From Hamadaea sp. (GTDB taxonomy: Bacteria; Actinomycetota; Actinomycetes; Mycobacteriales; Micromonosporaceae): a stretch of 43,939 bases of DNA. The notes beneath the pieces were generated by a model. It made no database searches and had not been told where the DNA came from. It was given only the letters and a program-made list of their open reading frames with translations. This document shows, piece by piece, positions 15,109-23,664 of this stretch. Made by a program: the position numbers and the translations under genes. Position 1 is the first letter of the stretch; the number at the start of each line of letters is the position of its first letter. The stretch is taken from the NCBI GenBank assembly GCA_013361475.1, contig JABFYB010000474.1:1-43939 (forward strand), written 5' to 3'.

Positions 15109-15425
15109 TGTTCACCGCCGCTGGTGACTTCCAGCCCACCACCGTCACGGTCCGCACCAAGACCGGCTCCGGCGCCAACGGCGACATCTTCGCTGCCGCC
15201 GTCGACCGCGACGTCTTCCTCGAGGACTCCCGACGTCTCGTCCGCAACGCCACCGGCGAGCAGGTCGTCTCCGAGGCCACCCTCTACGCCGACGTCGCCG
15301 ACCAGGCGATCTTCACCACCGACTCCAAGGTCACCCTGCCCGGCCGCACCGCGCGCGTGCTCCTGGCCAAGCGGCACGTCATCGGCGACCCCGACGTCGA
15401 CCACCTCGAGGTGACGCTCACATGA
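15108..15425 (+). CDS. Head closure / head-tail stopper protein
   Basis: The 105-residue product (ATG overlapping the previous stop, TGATG) is beta-rich: TTVTVRTKTGSGANGD, ATGEQVVSEATLYADV, then DSKVTLPGRTARVLLAKRHV ending HLEVTLT. The pattern resembles SPP1 gp16-like stoppers, which seal the head after DNA packaging. Gene order (connector, stopper, gp10-like, terminator) supports this. It overlaps the next gene by ATGA. Confidence 0.78.
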   Translation: MFTAAGDFQPTTVTVRTKTGSGANGDIFAAAVDRDVFLEDSRRLVRNATGEQVVSEATLYADVADQAIFTTDSKVTLPGRTARVLLAKRHVIGDPDVDHLEVTLT

Positions 15426-15772
15426 CGCTGCGCATCGAGAAGAAGATCGACCTCTCCCGCCTGTCTGGCGACATCGCCGCAGTCACCCCCGAGGCCGTCG
15501 TCCGCGCCGGCGAGCACATCCGCGGCGTGGCAGTCTCCCGCACCCCGGTCGAGACCGGCCGGCTCGCCGGGTCCGCGGCCGTGCACCTGGACCACCAGGA
15601 CGGCGACGCGACCGCCTCGATCACCTACGACGGCCCCTACGCCCGCTACCAGCACGAGCGGCTCGACCTGCGCCACGAGACCGGCCAGGCGAAGTTCCTC
15701 GAATCGGCGCTCCTGTCCGAGGCCGACACGGCCCTCGACATGATCGCCACCGACCTGCGGCGGGCCCTGTGA
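15422..15772 (+). CDS. HK97 gp10-like tail-completion / minor capsid protein
   Basis: The 116-residue protein has the gp10-type core AGEHIRGVAVSRTPVETGRL followed by AGSAAVH...ASITYDGPYARYQHE and a C-terminal helix. VPVDTGxL-like and the Y-A-xYQHE block are the family signature for small proteins at the head-tail joint. Overlaps at both ends (ATGA, GTGA) place it tightly within the connector operon. Confidence 0.82.
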   Translation: MTLRIEKKIDLSRLSGDIAAVTPEAVVRAGEHIRGVAVSRTPVETGRLAGSAAVHLDHQDGDATASITYDGPYARYQHERLDLRHETGQAKFLESALLSEADTALDMIATDLRRAL

Positions 15773-16206
15773 GCGGCTACGAGCGCGACCTCCTCGCAGG
15801 CCTCGCCCAGGAGCTCGACGACGCAACGGTGGCCACCTACCGGCCTGACACGCCCCTCGAGGACGCAGAGACGGCGATCACCTTCGGCACCATGCCCGAC
15901 CGGCCCGACCGGTGCGTCACCCTCACGACCTACCCGATCAGCGACGAGCCCCGAGAGGCCAAGTCCTTGGTCGGTGTGCAGGTCCGCTGCCGCGCCGAGT
16001 CCTACCTCGACGCCGTCGACCTCAACGGCCAGATCTTCGACGCCCTGCACGGGCTCACCGGCCGCCAGTACGGCACCTGCCACCTCGTGCAGCTGCAGCG
16101 CCGCTCGTCGATCCCGATGGGCACGGACGGCGACCAGCGCTGGGAGTACTCAGCGAACTTCTACGCCGACATCAACCCGCCCACGACCGCGCTGCGGCCC
16201 GAGTAG
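15769..16206 (+). CDS. Tail terminator protein
   Basis: The 145-residue protein (GTG in GTGA overlap) has a helical N-terminus (YERDLLAGLAQELDDATV), a central VTLTTYPISDEP and VGVQVRCRAES segment, and ALHGLTGRQYGTCHLVQLQR near the end. This matches the minor capsid/tail terminator layout that caps the tail tube at the head side in siphoviruses. Gene order (after the gp10-like gene and before the major tail protein) supports it. Confidence 0.8.
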   Translation: MSGYERDLLAGLAQELDDATVATYRPDTPLEDAETAITFGTMPDRPDRCVTLTTYPISDEPREAKSLVGVQVRCRAESYLDAVDLNGQIFDALHGLTGRQYGTCHLVQLQRRSSIPMGTDGDQRWEYSANFYADINPPTTALRPE

Positions 16207-16219
16207 GAGACGACACACC

Positions 16220-16624
16220 ATGGCCCGCTTCACCTCCGTGCACCCCCTGCACTTCACCGAGCCGCCCGTCCGCTTCCGGCCCGACGGCGACCTCTACGTC
16301 CTCGAGACCGACGACGACGCCGTCATCGACGCCATGCGCGGCCTGCCGGCCACCTTCGGTGTCACCGAGGAGCTCGTCGACGACCTCGACACCAAGAAGA
16401 AGCCCGAGCTCGAGGCGTACGCCACCGAGTACGGCATCGACCTCACCGGCGCCCGCTCCAATGCCGACCGCGTCAAGGCCATCCGTGCCCACTTCGCGGC
16501 CCTCCCGGACGAGGAGCCCGACGGCGGCGAGTCGGAGACCACCCCCGCGGTGCTCGTCTCCAGCGACGCCGAGGCCGAGGCACAGCCCGTCAACGCCGCT
16601 GACGACAACGGCGACACGGAGTAA
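16220..16624 (+). CDS. Hypothetical structural protein with HeH/SAP-like domain
   Basis: The 134-residue product (ATG 16220) has a small beta N-terminus (FTEPPVRFRPDGDLYVLETD) and then VDDLDTKKKPELEAYATEYG...GARSNADRVKAIRAHFAALP, a helix-extension-helix motif, followed by an acidic disordered end. The same fold class appears at the end of the 13267 gene. It lies between tail terminator and major tail gene, so it may act at the head-tail joint or in tail assembly. Not assigned further. Confidence 0.75.
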   Translation: MARFTSVHPLHFTEPPVRFRPDGDLYVLETDDDAVIDAMRGLPATFGVTEELVDDLDTKKKPELEAYATEYGIDLTGARSNADRVKAIRAHFAALPDEEPDGGESETTPAVLVSSDAEAEAQPVNAADDNGDTE

Positions 16625-16697
16625 CCACCCCCCCACTAGACCCCCGCCGCAAGACCGCGAGCGGGTCCACCGGCACGCCTTTAGGAGGCAACCCGAC

Positions 16698-17384
16698 ATG
16701 GCAAATGAGCTCGCACGCCGGCTCGCGGTCGACGTCTCGGTCGACGGCATCACCTGGGCACGACTGCTCGGCACGACCGACGTCAACGACCAGGACAACA
16801 TCACCGAGCAGGACTCGACCGACTACGACAACGCGGGCTACACCAGCTCGGAGATCACCCTCCACGGGTGGGTCCTCGCGGTGAAGTTCAACCGCAAGTC
16901 CAACGCCGGCGTCTTCGACCCGGTGCAGGAGATCATCCGCGCGGCCCGCTTCAAGTTCGGCGACGCCGCCCGCGTCTTCGTGCGCTGGTACGACCGCAAC
17001 GGCCGCAACGACGGCAAGCAGGGCAAGGCGTTCGTCGAGTGGAACCGGTCCAAGACCGGCGTCGGCGACATCGAGGAGATCTCCGTCAACTTCAAGGGCG
17101 ACGGGATCCTCACCGACATCGCCAACCCCGGCTCGTCGACGATCCCCGTCGTCATCTCGGCCCTGCCCGGCGGCGCCGCGGCCGGTGCGCAGGTCACGAT
17201 CGGCGGCCAGTACTTCACCGGCGCCACCTCGGTGAAGTTCGCCGCCGTCTCCGCGACGGTCTACACGGTCGTGTCCGACACGACCATCGTCGCCACCGTC
17301 CCGGCCGGCTCGGCCGGCTCCGCGCCGGTCACGGTCACCACGGCCGCCGGCACCTCCAACGCACTCCCCTACACGCGGGCGTGA
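16698..17384 (+). CDS. Major tail protein with Ig-like (IPT/TIG) C-terminal domain
   Basis: The 228-residue protein has a tube domain (about 1-145: RLAVDVSVDGITWARLLGTT...FVRWYDRNGRNDGKQGKAFV) and a C-terminal IPT/TIG-type Ig domain from about 150 (VISALPGGAAAGAQVTIGGQ...TVTTAAGTSNALPYTRA). Phage tubes often carry such surface Ig domains, thought to touch cell-surface sugars weakly. AGGAGG lies before ATG 16698; codon use is very C-ended and a strong terminator follows. Confidence 0.92.
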   Translation: MANELARRLAVDVSVDGITWARLLGTTDVNDQDNITEQDSTDYDNAGYTSSEITLHGWVLAVKFNRKSNAGVFDPVQEIIRAARFKFGDAARVFVRWYDRNGRNDGKQGKAFVEWNRSKTGVGDIEEISVNFKGDGILTDIANPGSSTIPVVISALPGGAAAGAQVTIGGQYFTGATSVKFAAVSATVYTVVSDTTIVATVPAGSAGSAPVTVTTAAGTSNALPYTRA

Positions 17385-17391
17385 CCTGACC

Positions 17392-17427
17392 CCTCGGGGC
17401 GCGCCCTGGCTGGAGCGCGCCCCGAGG
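17392..17427 (+). terminator. Strong hairpin after major tail gene
   Basis: CCTCGGGGCGCGC (17392-17404) and GCGCGCCCCGAGG (17415-17427) make a perfect 13-bp stem with a 10-nt loop, 7 bases after the stop. It is preceded by TGACCTGACCCCT (17382-17394), the same 13 bases found at the capsid gene end. It probably raises major tail mRNA relative to distal genes. Confidence 0.85.
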
Positions 17428-17461
17428 TCCAGCCACCCAGCCGCCCAGCCAAGGAGAACCG

Positions 17462-18034
17462 ATGGCGCTCAAGCGCTTCACACCCGAACCGCTCGTCTTC
17501 CCCATGCCGAACGGCACCGACTACGAGGTCCCCTCGGTTGACATCGACCGCGGCTGGCGCCTCTCCCAGCTCCTCGCTCGCACCCCGGCCCAGCTCGAGA
17601 AGGCCAAGGAGACCGACGAGGACCTCTTCAAGCTCGCGCTCACCGACGAGCTGTGGGACCGCATGAAGGCCGACGGCGTCTCCAGCACCCTCGCCTTCCG
17701 GGCCGGCATGGCCGCCCTCGCCCACTACCAGATCCTCGAGTCCGCCTCTGGCTCGCTCGAGGCCGTCCACACCGCCGCCATGGAGGCAGCCGAAGCGATC
17801 TGGGAGTCCGGCATCCACCCGGAAGCCGTGGCCGCCTGGGCGGCGGCCAACATGACGACGACCTCGCCCGCTACGGCCGAGGAGAGTGCCGAGACGGCAT
17901 CTACGAGTGGTACGAGCTCCCCGAAGAAGGCGACGGCCCGACGGTCACGGTCGACGACCTCCTCGCCCAAGAAGAGCTCCTCATCCTCGACTTCCAGCAG
18001 GTCTACGGGATCGCGCTCGAACGCTGCGACCTGA
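17462..18034 (+). CDS. Tail assembly chaperone (G-type)
   Basis: The 190-residue frame lies between major tail protein and tape measure, the fixed place of tail chaperones. Residues 1-130 look folded (FTPEPLVFPMPNGTDYEVPS...FRAGMAALAHYQILES...IHPEAVAAWAAANM); the rest is Ser/Thr/Lys-rich and may be read only if no frameshift occurs. A second frame at -1 overlaps this tail. The product binds the tape measure during tail assembly in known systems. GGAGA precedes ATG 17462. Confidence 0.85.
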   Translation: MALKRFTPEPLVFPMPNGTDYEVPSVDIDRGWRLSQLLARTPAQLEKAKETDEDLFKLALTDELWDRMKADGVSSTLAFRAGMAALAHYQILESASGSLEAVHTAAMEAAEAIWESGIHPEAVAAWAAANMTTTSPATAEESAETASTSGTSSPKKATARRSRSTTSSPKKSSSSSTSSRSTGSRSNAAT

Positions 18035-18144
18035 CCTGGTGGGAGTTCCGGCGACGCGTCGTCGGACTCATGTCCACCGAGAGCCGCCTCTCGCGCCATT
18101 TCGCTCGCGACCTCGAGCCCGACACACCTGAGGGGGATGCATGA
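17851..18144 (+). CDS. Frameshifted extension of tail chaperone (GT, -1 frame)
   Basis: This frame is -1 to the 17462 gene and has no ATG/GTG start in the overlap, so it must be reached by frameshifting. The exact entry is uncertain; about 17851 is where it begins to look like protein: DLARYGRGECRDGIYEWYEL, then TVTVDDLLAQEELLILDFQQ and LTWWEFRRRVVGLMS, resembling the gp15/T part of chaperones. It ends in an ATGA overlap with the tape measure. No classic slippery heptamer is visible. Confidence 0.7.
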   Translation, partial: HDDDLARYGRGECRDGIYEWYELPEEGDGPTVTVDDLLAQEELLILDFQQVYGIALERCDLTWWEFRRRVVGLMSTESRLSRHFARDLEPDTPEGDA

Positions 18145-21100
18145 GCGAGACCAGCGTCGGCGCGATCGTCGGATACCTGCAGCTCGACGCCTCGGACTGG
18201 CACCGGGAGATCGCGCAGGCCGACCGCGAGGTCGAGAAGCTCGACGGCAAGGACGCTCACGTCCAGATCAAGGTCGACGGTGGCGCCAAGGCCAAGGCCG
18301 AGATCGACTCTGTCGCAGTCGCATCCGAGAAGCTGAAGGACGCCAACGTCCGCCTTTCGATCGCGCAGGCCCGGCTCAACGAGGTCCGGCAGCGGGGCAA
18401 CGCCAAGGCCTCGCAGATCCTCACCGCCGAGCGGGCCGTCGCCGTCGCCACCCGCAACGTCGAGCGGGCCTCTCGTGACGCCACGTCGGCGCAGGAAGCT
18501 CTCTCCAAGGCGAATGACCACGTCGAGACCTCGAACCGGCGGGTCGAGCGGTCGGCGCAGGGTGCGCACCGCAACACGCGGGCCCTCGTCACCGCCATCG
18601 GCATCCTCGGGCCCGCCCTCGTCCCCGTCGCTGCCGGCGCGGTCGGGCTCGGTGTCGCCTTCGGCGGCATGGGCGCGGCCGGCGTGCTGGCCATCGTCGG
18701 CATCAACAACGAGATGAAGAAGGGCACGACCCTCGGCCTGACGTACAAGGCCGCTCTCGACTCGGGCAAGAACACCCTGAACGGCCTGGCCAAGACCGCC
18801 GCCGGCAACGTCCTCGGACCGCTCCAGGCGGCCGTCGTCGACCTGAACCGCCGCTTCCCCACCCTGAACGGCCAGGTGGGCGAGCTGTCCACGCTCGCAG
18901 GCAAGTCCGCGGGCGCTGTCACGTCCGGGCTGGTCTCGGCGTTCATCGCGCTCAACCCGCTGATGCGCGACGCCGGGGTCTACACCCTCGACCTGTCCAA
19001 CCGCTTCAGCTCGGCGATGTCCGGTGGCGGGGTCGTCGCGTTCGGCGACTACGTGCGTTCGGTCTTCCCGCAGGTGATGCAGGCCATCGAGTCGCTCGTC
19101 ACGACCGCCGGGCACCTCGTCACCGGTTTCGCGCCCCTCGGCATGGGCACCCTCACGACGCTGCGGACCCTCGCCGACCTGATCAACGCGATGCCGATCG
19201 ACGTCTTGCAGTCCCTCGCGACGACCGCCGGCTCGGTCTACATCGGGTTCCAGGCGTGGAAGGGCCTGCAGTCCCTGACCAGCGGCCTCGGTGGCGCGCT
19301 CGAGAAGCTCGGCGTCTCCGGCGAGAAGGCCGCGGCCGGCATGCGCGCCGTCAACATCGCCTCCGGCGTCATCGGTGCTGCCCTGGCGGTCCTGTCGATC
19401 ATCATCAGCCGCAACGCGGAGACGCAGCGGGAGAACCAGCAGGCCGCCAACGACTACGCCGACGCGCTGCGCCGCAGCAACGGCGTCGTCGACGAGTCGA
19501 TCCGGCAGATGACCGCGAAGAAGCTCGCCGACGACGGCGTCCTCGATGCCGCCCGCAAGCTCGGCATCGCCCTGCCCGACGTCACCAACGCGGCCCTCGG
19601 CAACGCTGACGCGCAGGCCCGAGTCAACGCCGTCATTGACGCCCAGGCGGGCAAGCTCAAGATCATGACGACCGGCGCCAAGTCGGGCGTGCAGGCCAAC
19701 ACCGACCTCGGCGACGCCGCGGACAAGGTCACCGGCGCCATCGGCCGCAACAACGGCCAGCTCGACGCCGGCATCCAGAAGAACAAGGACATCGCCGCGG
19801 CCACCGCCGTGGCCAAGACCAACGTGTCGGCGCAGGCGACCGCCGTGCAGGACCTTGCGTTCAAGTACGGCGGCACCGTCCCGGTCCTCCAGGCCGTCCA
19901 GGACGCCCAGAAGAAGGCTGCCGACCAGCACGCCGCTGCCACCATCCAGATGCAGATGGAGAACGACGCGGCAGGGCTGCTCAAGCAGTCCCTCGATGCG
20001 CTCAACGGCAAGGCACTCAACGCTGCCGAGGCCCAGAACGCCTTCGACTCCTCGCTGGCCAACATGGGCGACCACGTGACGAAGACGGGCAAGAAGGTGA
20101 CGTTCACCACGACCTCGATCAACAACATGTCGGCTGCCTCTGTGGCCCTGCGTGGTCAGCTGAACGGCCAGGTCGCGAACCTCCAGCGTGTCGTCGAGGC
20201 CAACGGTGGCCTCTCCGGCTCGACGGGCAAGGCCCGTGAGCAGATGGTCGCGATGCGCAAGCAGATCATCGACAACGCTGTCGCTCACGGTGTCGACCGC
20301 AAGGCCGTCACTGAGTACATAGACAAGCTGCTGAAGATCCCGCCGAGCGTGCCTCCGACGAAGCTCGACGTCGACAAGGCTGCGGCGCAGTCGAAGGCCC
20401 AGGAGTTCATCGGCATCGTCAACGGCATCCCGCAGTTCCGCTCCATCACTCTGTCGGTGGGTGCGATCTTCTCGAACGCGGCCCGGGAGGCGATCTCGGC
20501 CGCCGGCAGCGGTGTGCTGTCCATCGGGGCTTCGGTGGCGAAGGCTGCGAAGCACGCCGACGGCGGGACCGTAGTCGGCCCGGGCGGCCCGCGCGAGGAC
20601 AAGGTGATGACCTGGCTCTCGCCCGGCGAGGAGGTCATCAAGAACGGCCCTGCGCAGAAGCACCGCGCGCTGCTCAAGGCCATCAACGCCGGTAAGTTCG
20701 CCGACGGCGGCACCGTCGGAGGCGCCCGCTTCGGCGGTTCATTCGCCACTGGCGGCACGGTCGCCCCGCTCGGGCAGTTCCTGTCCGACTACCTCTCGGG
20801 CCTCGGAGAGAAGGTCACCAATGCCGTCATGGCCGGCCTGCGGGCTGGCGTCACGACCGCACGCACTGGCGTCACGACGGCGCAGAAGGCGCAGTCCACT
20901 CACGCCGCGAACCGCGCCGACAGCTACCGCAAGGACCGGGCCGCGATCGCAGACGCCGAGTCCGACGTCCGCCACGCCCGCTCCCGCGCCCAGAGGGCCG
21001 CCGCGCAGAGGCGTCTCGCTGAAGCCGAGGCGAAGTATCAGCGCGACCGCCGGAACGGTGACCTGCAGGCCGTCCGCGACACCAACGCCGTCGCCGCGGC

Positions 21101-21953
21101 CAAGGACAAGCTCGCCAAGGCCACCAAGGCGGTCGGTGACGCCGAGGCTCGCGCCAAGAAGCAGGCCGAGTCCCCGCTCGTCCAGTTCCAGAAGGCCAAC
21201 GCGGTCGGCATCAAGAACGCAGGCGCCTTCATCGCCAACCTGCAGAAGCTCGCAGCGCGCGGCTACGGCACCCTCGCGCAGCAGCTTGCGGCTATGGGTG
21301 GCGAGGAGGCAGAGAAGATCGCGGCCCAGGCGGCCAACGCCTCAACGAAGACCCTCGACGGCATCTCGGCCCAGGTGGGCACAGCCACGACTCAGGCGAA
21401 GAAGCTCGACAACATGACCGGGATCACCACGATCCTGAGCGCCACGAAGTCGAAGAACCTCTCGGTCCGCGAGCTCGCCGCCCAGTCCGGCATGAGCGTC
21501 GAGGACATCATCGCCGCGCTCTCCCTCGTCAAGGGCGACCTGAAGGGCAACAAGAACGCCGGCAAGCTGCTCGCCGACCTGGCGAACTATGAGAGCGGCA
21601 AGCTTTTCGCCAACGGCGGCCAGATCCCCGGCTTCGCCGGCGGCACGGTCATCGGGCCCGGCACTGGCACCTCGGACAGCATCCTCGCGATGGTTGCGCA
21701 GTCCCGGAAGGTGCTGCGCGTCTCGGCGGGCGAGTTCCTCTCCACGGACGGCTCGAGGCGCCGTAACGAGGTGGCCCTGCAGGCCGGGAACCGCGGCGCC
21801 ACCCTCCAGGTCGCGGGCGCGGCCCGGCCCGAGGGGCCGATCGAGCTGGGTGAGGCGTCGCTGCAGCGGCTCGCGTCCATGCTGTCGCGGACGCCGATCC
21901 AGGCAACCGTCTCCGCGAGCACCTTCGACCGAGCATTGGCGGTGGGGCTGTGA
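18141..21953 (+). CDS. Tape measure protein
   Basis: The 1270-residue protein is the largest in the window and sets tail length. It begins SETSVGAIVGYLQLDASDWH with long helical stretches (EKLKDANVRLSIAQARLNEV...), a hydrophobic segment at about 153-190 (IGILGPALVPVAAGAVGLGV...), then Ala-rich helices, several FADGGTV/GG turns near 850-900 and 1150, and a second coiled coil (ADAESDVRHARSRAQRAAAQ). No peptidase motif was recognised. It overlaps chaperone and distal tail genes by ATGA and GTGA. Length predicts a moderately long flexible tail. Confidence 0.95.
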   Translation: MSETSVGAIVGYLQLDASDWHREIAQADREVEKLDGKDAHVQIKVDGGAKAKAEIDSVAVASEKLKDANVRLSIAQARLNEVRQRGNAKASQILTAERAVAVATRNVERASRDATSAQEALSKANDHVETSNRRVERSAQGAHRNTRALVTAIGILGPALVPVAAGAVGLGVAFGGMGAAGVLAIVGINNEMKKGTTLGLTYKAALDSGKNTLNGLAKTAAGNVLGPLQAAVVDLNRRFPTLNGQVGELSTLAGKSAGAVTSGLVSAFIALNPLMRDAGVYTLDLSNRFSSAMSGGGVVAFGDYVRSVFPQVMQAIESLVTTAGHLVTGFAPLGMGTLTTLRTLADLINAMPIDVLQSLATTAGSVYIGFQAWKGLQSLTSGLGGALEKLGVSGEKAAAGMRAVNIASGVIGAALAVLSIIISRNAETQRENQQAANDYADALRRSNGVVDESIRQMTAKKLADDGVLDAARKLGIALPDVTNAALGNADAQARVNAVIDAQAGKLKIMTTGAKSGVQANTDLGDAADKVTGAIGRNNGQLDAGIQKNKDIAAATAVAKTNVSAQATAVQDLAFKYGGTVPVLQAVQDAQKKAADQHAAATIQMQMENDAAGLLKQSLDALNGKALNAAEAQNAFDSSLANMGDHVTKTGKKVTFTTTSINNMSAASVALRGQLNGQVANLQRVVEANGGLSGSTGKAREQMVAMRKQIIDNAVAHGVDRKAVTEYIDKLLKIPPSVPPTKLDVDKAAAQSKAQEFIGIVNGIPQFRSITLSVGAIFSNAAREAISAAGSGVLSIGASVAKAAKHADGGTVVGPGGPREDKVMTWLSPGEEVIKNGPAQKHRALLKAINAGKFADGGTVGGARFGGSFATGGTVAPLGQFLSDYLSGLGEKVTNAVMAGLRAGVTTARTGVTTAQKAQSTHAANRADSYRKDRAAIADAESDVRHARSRAQRAAAQRRLAEAEAKYQRDRRNGDLQAVRDTNAVAAAKDKLAKATKAVGDAEARAKKQAESPLVQFQKANAVGIKNAGAFIANLQKLAARGYGTLAQQLAAMGGEEAEKIAAQAANASTKTLDGISAQVGTATTQAKKLDNMTGITTILSATKSKNLSVRELAAQSGMSVEDIIAALSLVKGDLKGNKNAGKLLADLANYESGKLFANGGQIPGFAGGTVIGPGTGTSDSILAMVAQSRKVLRVSAGEFLSTDGSRRRNEVALQAGNRGATLQVAGAARPEGPIELGEASLQRLASMLSRTPIQATVSASTFDRALAVGL

Positions 21954-22789
21954 GCAGCATGGTGTCCTTCGACGGGTGGCCGCTGACCGGGACGTCACCG
22001 GCCGGCGGCCGCAATCGGACCCTGTCGATCGACGGGTGGCTCGCGAAGACGCTGCGACGGAGCCGGCAGCCCCGGGCCGGGCAGGACGGCAACTGGGCAT
22101 CTACGGGGCGCGTCGAGGGCAAGACCATCACCATCAAGGGCACCACTGTGTACGCGTCCGCGACGGACGCCGCGATCGAGCGACGTCAAATGCTTGCCTT
22201 GGGTGGGCGCGGCCTCACGGAGTTGATGATCGAGGACGCGGCGCTGACTCTCACGGCTCAGGTCGAGCTAGACGCCGTCGACGCACGCGTCGTGCGCGAC
22301 ACCATGGTGGAGTTCACGATCACAGTCCACGCTCCCGACCCAGTGCTGTACGGCCCGCCAGTCACCGCGTCCACAGGGCTCGCGGACATCGCCGGAACGG
22401 GCCGCGTGTGGCCGCGAGTGTGGCCTCGCGACTGGGGCGTACCGGCCGGCGTAACGCCAGGGTCGATCGCCGTCCCGAATGCCGGCACGACCGCCTACTG
22501 GCCCACGGGGCGAATCGACGGCCCGATCATCAACCCCGTCGTCACCCTCAACGAGACCGGCGACTGGATCCGCATCAACCGCACTGTCGACGCCGGGCAG
22601 TGGCTCGACATCGACTTCGGGAGCCGGCGCGTGATGCTCAACGGCACCGTCCCGCTGACCTACGCGGTCACCTTCTCCGGGCAGTGGCTCGCCGTGCCCG
22701 TTGGCGGCGCCTCCATCAGCATCGCTGCCGACGATGCCGACCCTGCAGCACTTCTCACGATCAGCGCGTTCGAAGGGGCATACGAATGA
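21950..22789 (+). CDS. Distal tail protein (Dit-like)
   Basis: The 279-residue protein directly after the tape measure (GTG in GTGA overlap) has the beta-rich Dit layout: N-terminal VSFDGWPLTGTSPAGGRNRT, central TVYASATDAAIERRQMLALG and TVEFTITVHAPDP-type strand (read VEFTITVHAPDPVLYGPP), and a C-terminal galectin-like half (YWPTGRIDGPIINPVVTLNE...GQWLDIDFGSRRVMLNG). Dit rings join the tube to the baseplate. Gene order supports it. Confidence 0.83.
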   Translation: MSSMVSFDGWPLTGTSPAGGRNRTLSIDGWLAKTLRRSRQPRAGQDGNWASTGRVEGKTITIKGTTVYASATDAAIERRQMLALGGRGLTELMIEDAALTLTAQVELDAVDARVVRDTMVEFTITVHAPDPVLYGPPVTASTGLADIAGTGRVWPRVWPRDWGVPAGVTPGSIAVPNAGTTAYWPTGRIDGPIINPVVTLNETGDWIRINRTVDAGQWLDIDFGSRRVMLNGTVPLTYAVTFSGQWLAVPVGGASISIAADDADPAALLTISAFEGAYE

Positions 22790-23661
22790 CCGAATGGAAA
22801 GCCGCAGCACTCGCTGAGCAGGAGTCCCAGTGGCGGCAGTTCCTGGCGTACCTCTTCCGGCAGCAGGTGGGCTCCGTGTCGCCCGGATTCGCCGTCAGCG
22901 GAGTCGTTGCCGGCCTGGGCGTCTCCCAAACCTCGACAGCGTCCGGGTCGGTCATTGTCGGGCCGGGCATGGGCGTCATCCAGTGGTCCGTCACCAACGG
23001 CGTCGAGCCCCTGCTCAGCAACGCGAACAAGCCGATCGACATCCTGACCGACTCGCCGATGGGCGCGCTGCCCAGGAACGACATCATCGCGTTCGACCCG
23101 GCGACCTCCACCATCCGCGCGATCATCGGGGTCGCGAGCGCCTCCCCCGTCGACCCGCCCGAGGCCGGCTTCATGCTGTCCCTCGCGCGCATCAGGCAGA
23201 TCGCCACCGGCCAGCCCGGAGCCGGCGCGATCACAGCGGCACAGATCGACGACCTCCGCACGTTCACGACGTTGAACGGTGCGCCGGGGTTGTGGCAGCC
23301 ATACTCTCCGCTGCTGTATTCGGGGATGACTGCGACACCGACGGTGATCGCTACGACGGTGAACTATGCGCGGTGGCGGTACCTGGGCGCGAACACGGTG
23401 CAGGTGCAGGCGTCGGTGTCGCGTCAGGCTGGCGCGACGATCACGAACGGTGTGGGCGTGGATCTGCCTGTGCCGGCTTCGTTCCGGTCGTTGAACTGCG
23501 GCATCCTCACGGTCCATGGGACGACGGCCCCGAGCACGCAGTCGGGTGCGGCGGTGATGTCTGGGGACCGGACGAAACTGATCCCGTCGGCGTACAACAA
23601 CGCGTATCTGTCGATTGACCCGCTGATGGAGATCCGGTTCAGCGTCACCTACGAGGTGTAG
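22786..23661 (+). CDS. Minor tail / receptor-binding protein with mosaic composition
   Basis: The 291-residue product starts at ATG 22786 (ATGA overlap). Residues 1-165 (FLAYLFRQQVGSVSPGFAVS...PRNDIIAFDPATSTIRAIIG...AAQIDDLRTFTTLNG) look like a baseplate-attachment domain; the rest (LWQPYSPLLYSGMTATPTVI...SLNCGILTVHGTTAP...MEIRFSVTYEV) is a beta-sandwich typical of phage tip domains. At about 23280 codons switch from C-ended to G/T-ended, so the tip has probably been exchanged. Receptor binding is inferred. Confidence 0.78.
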   Translation: MTEWKAAALAEQESQWRQFLAYLFRQQVGSVSPGFAVSGVVAGLGVSQTSTASGSVIVGPGMGVIQWSVTNGVEPLLSNANKPIDILTDSPMGALPRNDIIAFDPATSTIRAIIGVASASPVDPPEAGFMLSLARIRQIATGQPGAGAITAAQIDDLRTFTTLNGAPGLWQPYSPLLYSGMTATPTVIATTVNYARWRYLGANTVQVQASVSRQAGATITNGVGVDLPVPASFRSLNCGILTVHGTTAPSTQSGAAVMSGDRTKLIPSAYNNAYLSIDPLMEIRFSVTYEV

Positions 23662-23664
23662 CCC

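Noticed and set aside
18003-20663. Very long open frame (886 codons) on the minus strand
   Set aside because: It lies antisense to the tape measure, with the Gly/Arg/Asp/Val-rich composition expected from reading C-ended GC-rich codons backwards. No ribosome site or domain.
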